Source: Microbacteriaceae bacterium PS02066
GTDB lineage: Bacteria > Actinomycetota > Actinomycetes > Actinomycetales > Microbacteriaceae
Assembly: GCA_029959545.1 (NCBI GenBank)
Contig: JASCPH010000016.1
Location: 1-55,982, forward strand
DNA length: 55,982 bases
Direction: 5' to 3'
Below, in pieces: positions 8,063-15,847 of the stretch; position 1 is the stretch's first letter; every line of letters starts with the position of its first letter. The position numbers and the translations under genes are program-made. The notes beneath the pieces are model-generated. The model ran no database searches, was not told the origin of the DNA, and saw only the letters and a list, made by a program, of their open reading frames with translations.

Positions 8063-9078
8063 AGCTCGACCAGTTCCCCCGCCACTCGCTCACGTTCGGG
8101 CCCAGCCCGCTGCAGCACCTGAAGCGTCTCACCCAGCACCTCGGCGGCGCCCAGGTGTGGGCGAAGCGCGAAGACGTCTCCAGCGGACTCGCCTTCGGCG
8201 GCAACAAGGTCCGCAAGCTCGAGTACATCGTCCCCGACGTGCTCGCCTCGGGGGCGGACACCCTCGTGTCGATCGGCGGCTACCAGTCGAACCACACCCG
8301 CGCGGTCGCCGCCGTCGCCGCACACCTGGGTCTGAAGGCGCGCCTCGTGCAGGAGAAGTGGGTGCCGTGGGACGACCCCACCAACGACAAGGTCGGCAAC
8401 ATCCTGCTCTCACGCATGATGGGGGCCGACTCGCGGCTCGACGACGCCGGCTTCGACATCGGCATCCGGGATTCGTGGCGGCAGGCCCTCGCAGAGGTGG
8501 AGGATGCCGGCGGCACGCCGTATCCGATCCCGGCCGGAGCGTCCGAGCATCCGCTGGGCGGCCTCGGATTCGCCAACTGGGCGTTCGAAGTCGCGGAGCA
8601 GGAGAGACAGCTCGGCGTCTTCTTCGACACGATCGTCGTGTGCACCGTGACCGGCTCGACTCACGCCGGCATGATCGCGGGCTTCGCGGCGCTGGAGGAC
8701 CTAACCGGGGTCAAGCGCCGGGTGCTCGGCATCGACGCATCCGCGACGCTCGCCAAGACCCGCGACCAGGTCGGTCGCATCGCCCGCGCCACGGCCGAGC
8801 TCATCGAACTGGGCCGCGACCTGCGCGACGACGAGATCCAGGTGCTCGAGGGCTGGGCGGGCGATCTCTACGGGATTCCTGTCGACTCGACCATGGAGGC
8901 GATCGCACACGGCGCGCAGCTCGAGGCGATGATCACCGACCCCGTGTACGAGGGCAAGTCGCTCGCCGGGCTCATCGACCTCGTCGGCTCTGGCGACATC
9001 CCCAAGGACTCCACCGTGCTGTACGCGCACCTTGGCGGCCAGCCGGCGATCAACGCCTACCACTCTCTTTGGAGCTGA
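8059..9078 (+). CDS. acdS: 1-Aminocyclopropane-1-carboxylate deaminase
   Basis: A 339-residue PLP enzyme that opens ACC, the plant ethylene precursor, to 2-oxobutyrate and ammonia. The opening [19 protein letters not shown] and [11 protein letters not shown], with the PLP lysine at residue 50, match the family. The residues that separate true ACC deaminases from D-cysteine desulfhydrases are present: Tyr297-Glu298 in DPVYEGKS and Leu325 in YAHLGG (equivalent to Tyr294, Glu295 and Leu322 of the Pseudomonas enzyme). It is translationally coupled to the GntR gene. ACC deaminase is common in plant-associated bacteria, so a plant-linked lifestyle is a reasonable inference. Confidence 0.9.
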   Translation: MKLDQFPRHSLTFGPSPLQHLKRLTQHLGGAQVWAKREDVSSGLAFGGNKVRKLEYIVPDVLASGADTLVSIGGYQSNHTRAVAAVAAHLGLKARLVQEKWVPWDDPTNDKVGNILLSRMMGADSRLDDAGFDIGIRDSWRQALAEVEDAGGTPYPIPAGASEHPLGGLGFANWAFEVAEQERQLGVFFDTIVVCTVTGSTHAGMIAGFAALEDLTGVKRRVLGIDASATLAKTRDQVGRIARATAELIELGRDLRDDEIQVLEGWAGDLYGIPVDSTMEAIAHGAQLEAMITDPVYEGKSLAGLIDLVGSGDIPKDSTVLYAHLGGQPAINAYHSLWS

Positions 9079-9094
9079 CACACTCGGTGGAACG

Positions 9095-9121
9095 CCCCGC
9101 ATCCGTCGCTCGGATGCGGGG
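9095..9121. terminator. Stem-loop between convergent acdS and ispG
   Basis: CCCCGCATCCG (9095-9105), loop TCGCT, CGGATGCGGGG (9111-9121): a perfect 11-bp stem 16 nt after the acdS stop. The U tract is poor (TGCTTCTG). Likely the acdS terminator and possibly bidirectional. Confidence 0.6.
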
Positions 9122-9184
9122 TGCTTCTGCGTGAGGGGCGGGCACCGCGATCCACGATCACCCGCACGCCCGAACTGCGTCGCC

Positions 9185-9244
9185 GTTGCGCAACCGCGCC
9201 AGTCATTGACAGGTGCATCTGCGCAAAGGTGTGGCATCTGCGCA
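9185..9244. repeat. Small palindrome and direct repeat in the acdS-ispG gap
   Basis: GTTGCGCAAC (9185-9194) is a perfect palindrome. GCATCTGCGCA occurs at 9215-9225 and again at 9234-9244, 19 bp apart, and a TTGACA lies at 9206-9211. No convincing gene occupies 9122-9318. This could be a protein-binding cluster or the remains of a promoter; no function can be assigned. Confidence 0.3.
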
Positions 9245-9318
9245 CATGCGACGCAACTCGGGCAACCGAAAACACCCCGAGCGGCGACCGCAGAGCGCAG
9301 CGACCGGACGCGGGCGCG

Positions 9319-10470
9319 TCAGGCGGTGACGACCTGGGCGGTGCCCAGCGGAGCGTCGGGGCCCATCTCGGCGGCGATGCGGTTGGCTTCAGCGATCAGC
9401 GTCGCGACGATCTCACTCTCGGGCACGGTCTTCACGACCTCGCCCTTCACGAAGATCTGACCCTTGCCGTTTCCGCTGGCGACGCCGAGGTCGGCGTCTC
9501 GTGCCTCACCGGGTCCGTTGACGACACAGCCCATGACGGCGACGCGCAGCGGAACCGTCATGTCCTTCAGCCCCTCCGTGACGTCGTCGGCGAGGGTGTA
9601 AACATCGACCTGTGCGCGGCCGCACGAGGGACACGAGACGATCTCGAGCTTGCGTTCGCGCAGATTCAGCGACTGCAGGATCTGGTGGCCGACCTTGACC
9701 TCCTCCGCCGGAGGCGCGGACAGCGAGACGCGGATGGTGTCGCCGATGCCCTCGGAGAGCAGGATGCCGAAGGCGGTCGCCGACTTGATCGTGCCCTGGA
9801 ACGCGGGGCCCGCCTCGGTGACGCCCAGGTGCAGGGGCCAGTCGCCGCGTTCGGCGAGCAGGCGGTACGCCTTGACCATCACGACCGGGTCGTTGTGCTT
9901 GACCGAGATCTTGAAGTCGTGGAAGTCGTGCTCCTCGAACAGCGACGCCTCCCACACGGCGCTCTCCATGAGCGCTTCCGGGGTGGCTTTGCCGTACTTC
10001 TCCAGCAGACGCTTGTCGAGCGAGCCCGCGTTCACGCCGATGCGGAGCGAGACGCCCGCCGCCGATGCGGCCTTCGCGATCTCGCCCACCTTGTCGTCGA
10101 ACTGTCGGATGTTGCCCGGGTTCACCCGGACGGCGGCGCATCCGGCATCGATCGCCTGAAAGACGTACTTCGGCTGGAAGTGGATGTCGGCGATGACGGG
10201 GATCTGGCTCTTCTTCGCGATGATGTGCAGCACGTCCGCGTCGTCTTGGCTGGGAACCGCGACGCGCACGATCTCGCAGCCGGATGCCGTCAGCTCCGCG
10301 ATCTGCTGCAGCGTCGCGTTGATGTCGGTCGTCTTGGTCGTCGTCATCGACTGCACGCTGACGGGGGCATCCCCGCCGACAAGCACCTTGCCGACGCGGA
10401 TCTGGCGGCTCTTGCGGCGCGGGGCGAGGATTTCCGGGACGCGCGGCATCCCGAGGTTGACGGCTGGCAC
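9319..10470 (-). CDS. ispG: 4-Hydroxy-3-methylbut-2-enyl diphosphate synthase (flavodoxin/ferredoxin-dependent)
   Basis: A 383-residue iron-sulfur enzyme of the MEP isoprenoid pathway, converting MEcPP to HMBPP. The N-terminal TIM barrel opens with [19 protein letters not shown] and holds VRVNPGN. The [4Fe-4S] ligands are the SCPSCGR cysteines and the [11 protein letters not shown] cysteine in the C-terminal domain. It belongs to the same pathway as dxr at 19028-20116; the two are usually close in actinobacteria with rseP between them, and that order persists here with extra genes inserted. The GTG start at 10468-10470 follows TAGGCT by 6 nt with no Shine-Dalgarno. Confidence 0.97.
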   Translation of the reverse strand: MPAVNLGMPRVPEILAPRRKSRQIRVGKVLVGGDAPVSVQSMTTTKTTDINATLQQIAELTASGCEIVRVAVPSQDDADVLHIIAKKSQIPVIADIHFQPKYVFQAIDAGCAAVRVNPGNIRQFDDKVGEIAKAASAAGVSLRIGVNAGSLDKRLLEKYGKATPEALMESAVWEASLFEEHDFHDFKISVKHNDPVVMVKAYRLLAERGDWPLHLGVTEAGPAFQGTIKSATAFGILLSEGIGDTIRVSLSAPPAEEVKVGHQILQSLNLRERKLEIVSCPSCGRAQVDVYTLADDVTEGLKDMTVPLRVAVMGCVVNGPGEARDADLGVASGNGKGQIFVKGEVVKTVPESEIVATLIAEANRIAAEMGPDAPLGTAQVVTA

Positions 10471-10476
10471 GCGATC

Positions 10477-10482
10477 AGCCTA
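10477..10482 (-). promoter_or_regulatory. Leaderless -10 element of ispG
   Basis: TAGGCT on the minus strand, then GATCGC and the GTG start of ispG. Same geometry as other leaderless genes in the window. Confidence 0.55.
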
Positions 10483-10562
10483 CGCGCCCGCTTCTGTGTG
10501 GGGCCCGAGGCTTGCGCGTCCACCTCCGCCCGACGTCACCGAGCAGTCATCGATGGATGTGG

Positions 10563-10568
10563 TACTTT
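10563..10568 (+). promoter_or_regulatory. -10 element of the trpL-trpEG transcript
   Basis: TACTTT followed by CTCGCC and the ATG of the leader peptide at 10575. The leader peptide would therefore be read from the very 5' end of the mRNA. No clear -35 is seen. Confidence 0.55.
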
Positions 10569-10574
10569 CTCGCC

Positions 10575-10610
10575 ATGCACACGAACCGCACCTGGTGGCA
10601 CACCGCGTAG
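10575..10610 (+). CDS. trpL: Tryptophan leader peptide TrpL (11 residues)
   Basis: The short frame encodes MHTNRTWWHTA, with two adjacent TGG codons at 10593-10598 and a TAG stop at 10608-10610. It lies directly upstream of mutually exclusive hairpins and a terminator, in front of a fused anthranilate-synthase-type gene. This is the classical layout of ribosome-mediated tryptophan attenuation: scarcity of charged tRNA-Trp stalls the ribosome at the Trp pair and releases the block. Trp is rare in proteins, so a Trp-Trp pair in an 11-residue peptide here is very unlikely by chance. Confidence 0.88.
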   Translation: MHTNRTWWHTA

Positions 10611-10650
10611 GCGGTGTGCGTGTGCGACACGGACCGCCCCCGGGCGGTCC
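10599..10650 (+). promoter_or_regulatory. Tryptophan attenuator: alternative RNA structures
   Basis: Segment 1:2 is CACACCGC (10599-10606) with GCGGTGTG (10611-10618), a perfect 8-bp stem over loop GTAG. Segment 2:3, the antiterminator, is GGCGGT (10610-10615) with ACCGCC (10633-10638). Segment 3:4 is the terminator at 10631-10650. A ribosome stalled on the Trp codons at 10593-10598 would cover segment 1, leave segment 2 free to pair with 3, and so prevent the terminator. The pairings are read from the sequence; their use is inferred. Confidence 0.85.
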
Positions 10651-10655
10651 TTCTT
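10631..10655 (+). terminator. Attenuator terminator of trpEG
   Basis: GGACCGCC, short loop, GGCGGTCC (10631-10650), followed by TTCTTC. A very GC-rich stem with a short pyrimidine tail, 43 nt before the trpEG start codon. Confidence 0.8.
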
Positions 10656-10693
10656 CATGAGGCGGCCGCTTTCTGGACGAAGGAACGACCAAG

Positions 10694-12589
10694 ATGGACA
10701 ACGCCGCCTCCCTGCTCAGCGACCTGACCGCATCTGCCGCGCCCTTCGCGCTCATCGCGCGCGACACGCACACCGTCGAGGTGCTCACCGGCGACGTCGT
10801 GGACGTCGAGCTGCTCGCCGACATCCCGCTGCACGACGCCGACGGCAGCCCCCGTGAGGTGCTGGCGCTCGTGCCGTACCGGCAGGTGCGCGAACGCGGC
10901 TTCGTCTGCCACGACGACGGTGCACCGCTGCGCTGCCTCGTCGTCACCGAGCATCGCTCGCTCCCGCGTGAGGAGGTGCTCGCGGCCCTACCCACGACCC
11001 CCATTCCCCTGGAGGATGCGGGCTTCGACATGTCGGACGAGACCTACGCCGGTATCGTCCGCACCGTCATCGCCGACGAGATCGGACGCGGCGAGGGCGC
11101 CAACTTCGTCATCCGGCGCGACTTCACCGCGTCGGTGACGGCAGACCCGCGCGTCACCGCACTCACGTGGTTCCGCGCTCTGCTCGAGCACGAGCGCGGC
11201 GCGTACTGGACCTTCGCCGTGGTCACCGACGGACACGTCGCCGTCGGCGCGAGCCCCGAGGCCCATGTGAGCGCGCAGGGCGGCGTCGTCACGATGAACC
11301 CGATCTCCGGCACCTTCCGCCATCCCGACACCGGCGCGACGGTCGAGACGCTGGGCGAGTTCCTGGAGTCCACCAAGGAGACCGAAGAGCTCTTCATGGT
11401 CGTGGACGAGGAGCTCAAGATGATGAGCGCCGTCTGCTCCGACGGCGGACGCATCACCGGCCCGCATCTCAAGGAGATGTCGCGGCTCACCCACACGGAG
11501 TACATGCTGCGCGGCTCGTCGCGCCTGGACCCCCGCACCATTCTGCGCGAGACGATGTTCGCACCCACGGTGACCGGTTCGCCCATGCAGAACGCCTGCA
11601 CCGTGATCGCACGACACGAGACCGAGCCGCGCGGCTATTACTCCGGGGTCGCTGCGCTGTTCACGCCGACGGCGGATGCGGCGGGCGCCGGCCACGACCT
11701 CGACGCGCCCATCCTGATCCGCACCGCCTACCTCGTCGACGACCGCCTGCGGGTGCCGGTGGGCGCCACGCTCGTGCGCCACTCGGACCCCGAAGGCGAG
11801 GTCGGCGAGACCCACGGCAAGGCCGCGGGCGTGCTGGGTGCCATCGGCGCCGTCCCCCGTACGCGCATCGCGGACCCCGACGCACCCGCCGCTGCCCGAC
11901 CGCTGGCGGAGGACCCCGGCATCGCCGCCCTCCTCGCCTCCCGCAACTCGCGCCTCGCAGCGTTCTGGTTGAACCCGCAGAGCGGCTCCTCCGACGGCCC
12001 CTTCGCGGGCCGCACGGCCGTCGTCGTGGATGCGGAGGACCGCTTCACGACGATGCTCGCGCACCAGCTGCGCCACCTCGGCCTCGAGACGACGATCGTC
12101 GACTGGAGCGTCGCGGACGCGGCCACGCTCGACGCGGCCGACCTCGTGATCGCGGGCCCCGGTCCCGGCGACCCCCGCGACGATGACAGCGCCCGCATCC
12201 GTCGGATGCGCGAGATCGTCGGCGCCCGCCTGGACGCCCACCGCCCGCTGCTCGCCGTGTGCCTGAGCCATCAGATCCTCGCGGACCGGCTCGGCATCGC
12301 GCTCGCGCCGCTGGCGCGCCCGCACCAGGGTCTGCAGCTCGAGGTGGACGTCTTCGGGGAGCCTGCATCCATCGGCTTCTACAACACCTTCACCGCGCGC
12401 GTCGCGCCGGGCACCTCGGTCATCGACGGCGCCGAGGTGTCGGCCGATCCGGTGTCGGGCGACGTCTATGCGCTGCGCGGAGACGGGTTCGCGTCGGTGC
12501 AGGGTCACCTGGAGTCCATCCTGTCGCGCGACGGGATGCGGACCCTCGAGCGCCTCATCTCCGCCGCCCTCAGGATGCCGGCAGCCTGA
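10694..12589 (+). CDS. Fused anthranilate-synthase/PhzE-type chorismate amidotransferase
   Basis: A 631-residue fusion of a chorismate-binding (TrpE-like) domain (about 1-385) and a class I glutamine amidotransferase (about 440-631, nucleophile Cys523 in AVCLSHQ, HLES near the end). Length and near-continuous motifs (VPYRQVRERGF, IADEIGRGEGANFVI, MNPISGTFRH, FYNTF) match PhzE, which makes 2-amino-2-deoxyisochorismate, and the related fused TrpEG enzymes of actinobacteria that make anthranilate. No other phenazine genes are near, and the Trp attenuator upstream argues for anthranilate and tryptophan supply. The ATG at 10694 follows GAAGGA. It reads against ispG and rseP, which flank it on the minus strand. 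Confidence 0.85.
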   Translation: MDNAASLLSDLTASAAPFALIARDTHTVEVLTGDVVDVELLADIPLHDADGSPREVLALVPYRQVRERGFVCHDDGAPLRCLVVTEHRSLPREEVLAALPTTPIPLEDAGFDMSDETYAGIVRTVIADEIGRGEGANFVIRRDFTASVTADPRVTALTWFRALLEHERGAYWTFAVVTDGHVAVGASPEAHVSAQGGVVTMNPISGTFRHPDTGATVETLGEFLESTKETEELFMVVDEELKMMSAVCSDGGRITGPHLKEMSRLTHTEYMLRGSSRLDPRTILRETMFAPTVTGSPMQNACTVIARHETEPRGYYSGVAALFTPTADAAGAGHDLDAPILIRTAYLVDDRLRVPVGATLVRHSDPEGEVGETHGKAAGVLGAIGAVPRTRIADPDAPAAARPLAEDPGIAALLASRNSRLAAFWLNPQSGSSDGPFAGRTAVVVDAEDRFTTMLAHQLRHLGLETTIVDWSVADAATLDAADLVIAGPGPGDPRDDDSARIRRMREIVGARLDAHRPLLAVCLSHQILADRLGIALAPLARPHQGLQLEVDVFGEPASIGFYNTFTARVAPGTSVIDGAEVSADPVSGDVYALRGDGFASVQGHLESILSRDGMRTLERLISAALRMPAA

Positions 12590-12595
12590 CGCCGC

Positions 12596-13903
12596 TCAGA
12601 TCAGCGACAGCGGGTTGATGAGGTCTGCCAGGATCAGCACGCCGCCCATGACCGCGAGCGCCGCCACGACGACGAACGTCACCGGGACGAGCTTGGTCGC
12701 ATCGACCGGTCGCGGCGCGGGCCGGCGGGCGATCCGGGCCCACCACCTCTTGATGCCGTCCCACAGGGCGACGACGACGTGCCCGCCGTCGAGCGGCAGC
12801 AGCGGCACGAGGTTGAAGACGAACAGCGCGATGTTCAGCGAGCCCAGGAGGCCGATGATGCCGGCCACGCGGTTGACGATCGGCGAGGACGAGGACGCCA
12901 TCTCACCGGCGATCACGCCCGCGCCCACGACGCTCAGCGGACCGTTCGGGTCGCGCTCGGCGCCCGTGACGAGGGTCGAAGCCGTCTCTGCCACCATCAC
13001 CGGCAGCTTGACGATGATGCCGGCGACGGCGCCCACGTTCTCGATCGCGGCCTGCGGGCCTGCCCACAGGGGCTGGGCGACGAGCGCGCCGGTGGGACGC
13101 ACCCCGATGAAGCCGATGTCCGTGCTCGGGTCGTCCGCCTTGGGCACGGCCGCCGGCGTGATCGTCACGGTGCGCTGCGTGCCGTCCCGGTCGATGACGT
13201 AGTTCATGGCCCGCCCCGGCGATGCCTGGATGAGCGCGGTCGCCTCCGCGAAGTCGGCCACCGGCTGACCGTCGATCGAGACGATGGTGTCGCCCGGCTC
13301 GAGGCCGGCCTGCTCGGCCGGCGCGGACGCGGACGCGCAGTCCTGAGACGTCGACGAGACCGGCACGCATTCACTGAGCGATGACACGGTCGTCGTCGCC
13401 GTCTGCACCCCGAATCCGCTGAAGAGGATCGTGAAGAGCACGATCGCCTGCAGCAGGTTCATGAAGGGTCCGCCCAGCATGATGATGACCCGCTTGTAGA
13501 CGGGGAGCCGGTAGAAGGTGCGCTCCTCGGCGCCGATCAACGTCTCCGCGTTGGCCTCGCGCGCGTCCTGCACGAGCGTGCGGAAGAAGCGGGACGACAC
13601 GCGCCGCCGAGCCGTGCGGCCTCGCGTCGCCGCGGTGCCCTCCGCACCCTCTTCCTCCGTGGGCGCGGGCGGGTACATGCCCGCCATCGAGATGTAGCCG
13701 CCCAGCGGCAGCAGCTTGATGCCGTACTCCGTCTCGCCGCGGCGCCGCGAGAACAGCGTCGGGCCGAAGCCGATCATGTACTGCCCGACGCGCACGCCGA
13801 ACGCCTTGGCGGGCAGGAGATGGCCGATTTCGTGGAGCGCGATCGAGACGGCGAGGCCGACGACGAGCACCACGACACCGATCACGAAGGCGAGGATCGT
13901 CAC
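12596..13903 (-). CDS. rseP: Site-2 intramembrane zinc metalloprotease RseP/RIP1 family
   Basis: A 435-residue M50 protease that cleaves transmembrane anti-sigma factors or signal proteins within the membrane. The first helix carries HEIGH (His24, Glu25, His28), followed by GFGPTLFSRRRGETEYGIKLLPLGGY, one PDZ domain (about 195-290, QAGLEPGDTIVSIDG) and the C-terminal LVPLLPLDGGH metal-ligand motif. The GTG at 13901-13903 is chosen because it opens directly into the first membrane helix (MTILAFVIG) and because TACGGT ends 6 nt before it. A longer in-frame start at 13999 would add a 32-residue polar tail unlike the family. It lies between dxr and ispG, as in other actinobacteria, though no longer adjacent to either. 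Confidence 0.94.
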   Translation of the reverse strand: MTILAFVIGVVVLVVGLAVSIALHEIGHLLPAKAFGVRVGQYMIGFGPTLFSRRRGETEYGIKLLPLGGYISMAGMYPPAPTEEEGAEGTAATRGRTARRRVSSRFFRTLVQDAREANAETLIGAEERTFYRLPVYKRVIIMLGGPFMNLLQAIVLFTILFSGFGVQTATTTVSSLSECVPVSSTSQDCASASAPAEQAGLEPGDTIVSIDGQPVADFAEATALIQASPGRAMNYVIDRDGTQRTVTITPAAVPKADDPSTDIGFIGVRPTGALVAQPLWAGPQAAIENVGAVAGIIVKLPVMVAETASTLVTGAERDPNGPLSVVGAGVIAGEMASSSSPIVNRVAGIIGLLGSLNIALFVFNLVPLLPLDGGHVVVALWDGIKRWWARIARRPAPRPVDATKLVPVTFVVVAALAVMGGVLILADLINPLSLI

Positions 13904-13909
13904 CGCACC

Positions 13910-13915
13910 ACCGTA
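13910..13915 (-). promoter_or_regulatory. Leaderless -10 element of rseP
   Basis: TACGGT on the minus strand, then GGTGCG and the GTG start at 13903. No Shine-Dalgarno. Confidence 0.5.
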
Positions 13916-13992
13916 GCGGCGACGGCTTTGAGCGAGCCGTGCACCCCACGGCGAACCACGGGCGCGCATCGCGTCTGATTGAATGGAGGGCC

Positions 13993-15603
13993 ATGTCATC
14001 GCCCGCGAATCTGCCCCCGGTCCTGCGCCCAGAGAACCCTCCGACGCGGGCGCTGGGCGATCTCGCGATCCGCTTCGGGGCCGAGGTGCGCGGCGACGCC
14101 CAGGGGGTCGAGCTGCACGGCATCACACTCGCGACGGCGGACCTCCGCCCGGGCGAGGCGTTCGTGGCGCTCCGGGGCGTGAACCGTCACGGGGCGGAGT
14201 TCGCGGCTCAGGCGATCGAGCGCGGCGCCGTCGCGATCATCACGGATGCGGCGGGTGCCGACCTCATCGGCGCGTCCAACGTGCCGGTACTCGTCCTGGA
14301 GAACCCGCGGGCGCGGATGGGCGAGCTCTCCGCGTGGGTCTACGGCACGGGCGTCGACGACGATCTCCCTCTGCTGTTCGCCACCACGGGGACCAACGGG
14401 AAGACGAGCGTCTCGCACCTCCTCGAGGGCATGCTGTCGCAACTCGGCGTCGTCACCGGGCTTTCCTCTACCGCCGAGCGCCACATCGCCGGCCAGGTGA
14501 TCGTGTCGCGACTGACCACCCCGGAGGCGTCGGAGTTCCACGCTCTCCTCGCGCTCATGCGCGAACGCGGCGTCGAGGCGGTCGCCGTGGAAGTGAGCGC
14601 GCAGGCGCTCAGCCGCCACCGCGTGGACGGGATCGTCTTCGACGTGGCCGCTTTCACGAACCTCACCCACGATCACCTCGACGACTACGCCGACATGCAG
14701 GAGTACCTCGAGGCGAAGCTCCCGCTGTTTCGCCCCGACCGCGCCCGCCGCGCGGTCATCTCGCTCGACTCGGCCGCAGCGGCCGACGTCGTGGCGCGGT
14801 GCGAGATCCCCTTCACGACCATTGCGACACCCGACATCGCCGCCGACGCCGCACTCGCCGCCACCGCCGAGTGGCGGGTCGAGATCATCGACGAGCGCCA
14901 GGAGGGCACCCGGTTCGCGCTCCACGGCCCCGAAGGTGAACGCCTCGAAACCGTGGTGCCGGTCATCGGTCGCCACATGGCCGCCAACGCGGCGCTCGCG
15001 ATCGTCATGATGTACGAGGGCGGCTATCCGTGGCAGCGTCTCGTCGACACGTTGGACGGCTCGCGCATCGATGCCTACCTGCCCGGTCGCACCGAACGGG
15101 TCTCGGGCGATGCGGGACCCGCCGTGTACGTGGACTTCGGGCATTCGCCCGACGCCTTCGAGAAGACTCTGGCCGCGGTCCGCCGCGTCACCCCCGGCCG
15201 CGTGCTGATGCTGTTCGGCGCCGACGGCGACCGCGACACGACCAAGCGCCACGACATGGGGCGCACCGGCGTCGAGGGCAGCGACATCCTCGTCATCACC
15301 GACCACCATCCGCGTTTCGAGGAACCGACCTCGATCCGCGCCACCCTCATCGAGGGTGCGCGACGCGCCCGTCCGGATGCGGAGATCCACGAGTTCTCTC
15401 CGCCCGAGCGGGCGATCGTCGAGGCCGTGGCCCTGGTCGGCGAGGGCGACGCGATCCTCTGGGCCGGACCCGGCCACCAGGATTACCGCGACATCCGCGG
15501 GCAGCGCACGCCGTACTCCGCTCGCGAACTCGCCCGCCGCGCGCTACGCGACGCCGGGTGGCCCGTTCCCGAGCCGCGCTGGCCCGTTCCGTACGAGGAC
15601 TGA
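13993..15603 (+). CDS. MurE-like Mur ligase (divergent UDP-MurNAc-peptide ligase paralog)
   Basis: A 536-residue three-domain Mur ligase. The N-terminal UDP-MurNAc-binding region is about 1-125. The central ATPase has GTNGKTS (133-139), NLTHDHLDD and the carbamylated-lysine segment EAKLPLF (Lys242). The C-terminal domain is recognisably MurE, but its signature segments differ: DFGHSPDAFEK (381-391) for the usual DYAHTPDALEK, DHHPR (437-441) for the DNPR motif that selects the third amino acid, and GPGHQDY for GKGHEDY. It therefore probably adds a different residue or acts on a different precursor from canonical MurE. The ATG at 13993 follows GGAGGG. It is not in a division/cell-wall cluster. 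Confidence 0.8.
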   Translation: MSSPANLPPVLRPENPPTRALGDLAIRFGAEVRGDAQGVELHGITLATADLRPGEAFVALRGVNRHGAEFAAQAIERGAVAIITDAAGADLIGASNVPVLVLENPRARMGELSAWVYGTGVDDDLPLLFATTGTNGKTSVSHLLEGMLSQLGVVTGLSSTAERHIAGQVIVSRLTTPEASEFHALLALMRERGVEAVAVEVSAQALSRHRVDGIVFDVAAFTNLTHDHLDDYADMQEYLEAKLPLFRPDRARRAVISLDSAAAADVVARCEIPFTTIATPDIAADAALAATAEWRVEIIDERQEGTRFALHGPEGERLETVVPVIGRHMAANAALAIVMMYEGGYPWQRLVDTLDGSRIDAYLPGRTERVSGDAGPAVYVDFGHSPDAFEKTLAAVRRVTPGRVLMLFGADGDRDTTKRHDMGRTGVEGSDILVITDHHPRFEEPTSIRATLIEGARRARPDAEIHEFSPPERAIVEAVALVGEGDAILWAGPGHQDYRDIRGQRTPYSARELARRALRDAGWPVPEPRWPVPYED

Positions 15604-15674
15604 ACTCGCATCCGCCTCCCGAGGGCGGCCTTGATCGCACGTGGGACCTTGGTCGCTGGCGGCGCGAGGACCTT

Positions 15675-15708
15675 GTTGTTCCCACACAACGAAATAAGTG
15701 GTCTGACC
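15675..15708. promoter_or_regulatory. Two small inverted repeats upstream of pflB
   Basis: GTTGT (15675-15679), 6-nt spacer, ACAAC (15686-15690); and GGTCTGACC (15700-15708), a GGTC-T-GACC palindrome similar to operators of FCD-type GntR regulators such as LldR/PdhR. They lie in an AT-richer island of the 244-bp murE-pflB gap, upstream of a possible TAGCGT -10. Function is inferred. Confidence 0.4.
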
Positions 15709-15759
15709 TCTCCGATTATTCACGGCGTGCACGCTCGGAACGCCGCCGCAGCCCGGGTC

Positions 15760-15765
15760 TAGCGT
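15760..15765 (+). promoter_or_regulatory. Possible -10 element of pflBA
   Basis: TAGCGT fits TANNNT and would give a leader of about 76 nt ending in the AAGGAAG ribosome binding site of pflB. No -35 is obvious, so the promoter may need an activator. Confidence 0.35.
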
Positions 15766-15847
15766 GACAACAGGCCCGCCGGGCGGGCGCCCGACGACGA
15801 GCACCACCCCGACGCGACCAGCCCCACGAGGACAAGGAAGCGACATC

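Noticed and set aside
9057..9275. A 72-codon minus-strand frame in the acdS-ispG gap
   Set aside because: It runs through the terminator stem and the 3' end of acdS, has no ribosome site or known motif, and is Arg-rich as shadow frames are.
10694..12589. A phenazine biosynthesis cluster
   Set aside because: Only a PhzE-like gene is present; no phzD, phzF, phzB or phzG homolog lies within the window, and the tryptophan attenuator points elsewhere.
15675..15690. A Rex (NADH-sensing) operator upstream of pflB
   Set aside because: The TTGT and ACAA halves are present, but the spacing is 6 nt, not the 10 (or 8) expected for Rex sites; no FNR-type TTGAT-N4-ATCAA is present either.
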